Shown: positions 5,469 to 5,731 of the stretch, piece after piece | Layout of the letters: every line of letters begins with the position of its first letter | Numbering within the stretch: the stretch's first letter is position 1 | DNA from: an uncultured Campylobacter sp. | GTDB lineage: Bacteria > Campylobacterota > Campylobacteria > Campylobacterales > Campylobacteraceae | Length of the DNA: 5,731 bases | Direction of reading: 5' to 3' | Assembly (NCBI RefSeq): GCF_938018145.1 | Contig: NZ_CALIII010000116.1 | Coordinates: 1 to 5,731 of the forward strand | Notes under the pieces: model-generated | Told to the model about the DNA's origin: nothing | The model's input: only the letters and a program-made list of their open reading frames with translations | Database searches by the model: none | Position numbers and translations under genes: made by a program

Positions 5469-5731
5469 AAAATATTGTGTTGCCGCTCTAGCTTGATCTT
5501 TAACCACGCCTATCCCAAGCCAATACAGATAACCTAAATCATAACATGCATACGGCACGCCTTTTTGGCAGTAAATTTGCAAGTCGCTCGCGTATTTTTC
5601 AAAGTTATGCGCTTCAAAATCCTTGCCGCTACCGGGGCCGTTTATATACTCTTTTAAAAGAGCGTTATAGCTGGCCGTATTTATAGGTGTAGCAGTATCA
5701 CTAGCAAACACATGCCCCGTCAAAACCGACG
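5466..5731 (-). CDS. Sel1/Hcp-like repeat protein, exported, N terminus beyond the window
   Basis: The frame is open to the right edge, so the true start lies outside the window. The first visible residues, SVLTGHVFASDTATP, look like the end of a signal peptide with probable cleavage after VFA, so the protein is probably periplasmic or secreted. Near the end is one Sel1-like repeat: YCQKGVPYACYDLGYLYWLG followed by IGVVKDQARAATQYF. The two cysteines are separated by seven residues, the spacing of the disulphide-bonded repeats of Helicobacter cysteine-rich (Hcp) proteins, and GIGVVKD..(R/K)A matches the conserved loop. Proteins of this type normally carry several repeats; here TAG follows the second helix of the first one. 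The visible part is 87 complete codons plus the stop. It may be the 5' part of a pseudogene that continues to 4977. Function is unknown beyond the likely role of such repeats in protein-protein contacts. Confidence 0.7.
   Translation of the reverse strand, partial: SVLTGHVFASDTATPINTASYNALLKEYINGPGSGKDFEAHNFEKYASDLQIYCQKGVPYACYDLGYLYWLGIGVVKDQARAATQYF

Noticed and set aside
1..5731. CRISPR array, insertion sequence, tRNA or rRNA
   Set aside because: No regularly spaced direct repeats, transposase-like frame with terminal repeats, cloverleaf or rRNA-like sequence is seen on either strand.

Overview
The window looks like chromosomal DNA of a Campylobacter or close epsilonproteobacterial relative. 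The evidence is a class I heat-shock operon in the order hrcA-grpE-dnaK without dnaJ, a short HrcA, a DnaK ending in DAEVE, intergenic DNA full of AAATTT words, and T-rich sigma70 promoters. Coding DNA looks richer in GC than expected for C. jejuni, which suggests the oral group (rectus/showae/curvus/concisus-like). The genus is an inference from sequence character, not a database match.

Layout. (1) 1-281, minus strand: the N-terminal 93 codons of an Rrf2-family repressor, running off the left edge. (2) 282-425: a divergent intergenic region with a 13-base palindrome and the rpsO promoter. (3) 426-698: rpsO, followed by a clear terminator. (4) 699-995: an AT-rich spacer whose right part is the heat-shock control region. 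It holds a HAIR-like inverted repeat (HspR type), a promoter with perfect -35 and -10 hexamers, and a CIRCE element (HrcA type) whose 9-base spacer contains the ribosome binding site of hrcA. (5) 996-4212: hrcA, grpE and dnaK, with hrcA/grpE overlapping by 4 bases and grpE/dnaK 35 bases apart. (6) 4213-4511: stacked hairpins ending transcription after dnaK, then the promoter of the next gene. (7) 4512-4943: a four-helix membrane protein. (8) 4947-4973: a perfect 13-bp hairpin between convergent genes. (9) 4977-5731, minus strand: one reading frame running to the right edge, broken by a single in-frame TAG. Its upstream part is an exported Sel1/Hcp-like repeat protein; its downstream part is unrecognised and has no convincing start of its own.

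How the parts work together. HrcA represses its own operon through CIRCE. The HAIR-like site suggests that HspR, which must be encoded elsewhere, adds a second layer, as known for Helicobacter and Campylobacter. GrpE is the nucleotide exchange factor for DnaK, so the operon couples a regulator to a chaperone and its co-chaperone. Most of the window is ordinary core genome. The points most worth a second look are the architecture of the hrcA control region and the TAG-interrupted frame at the right end.
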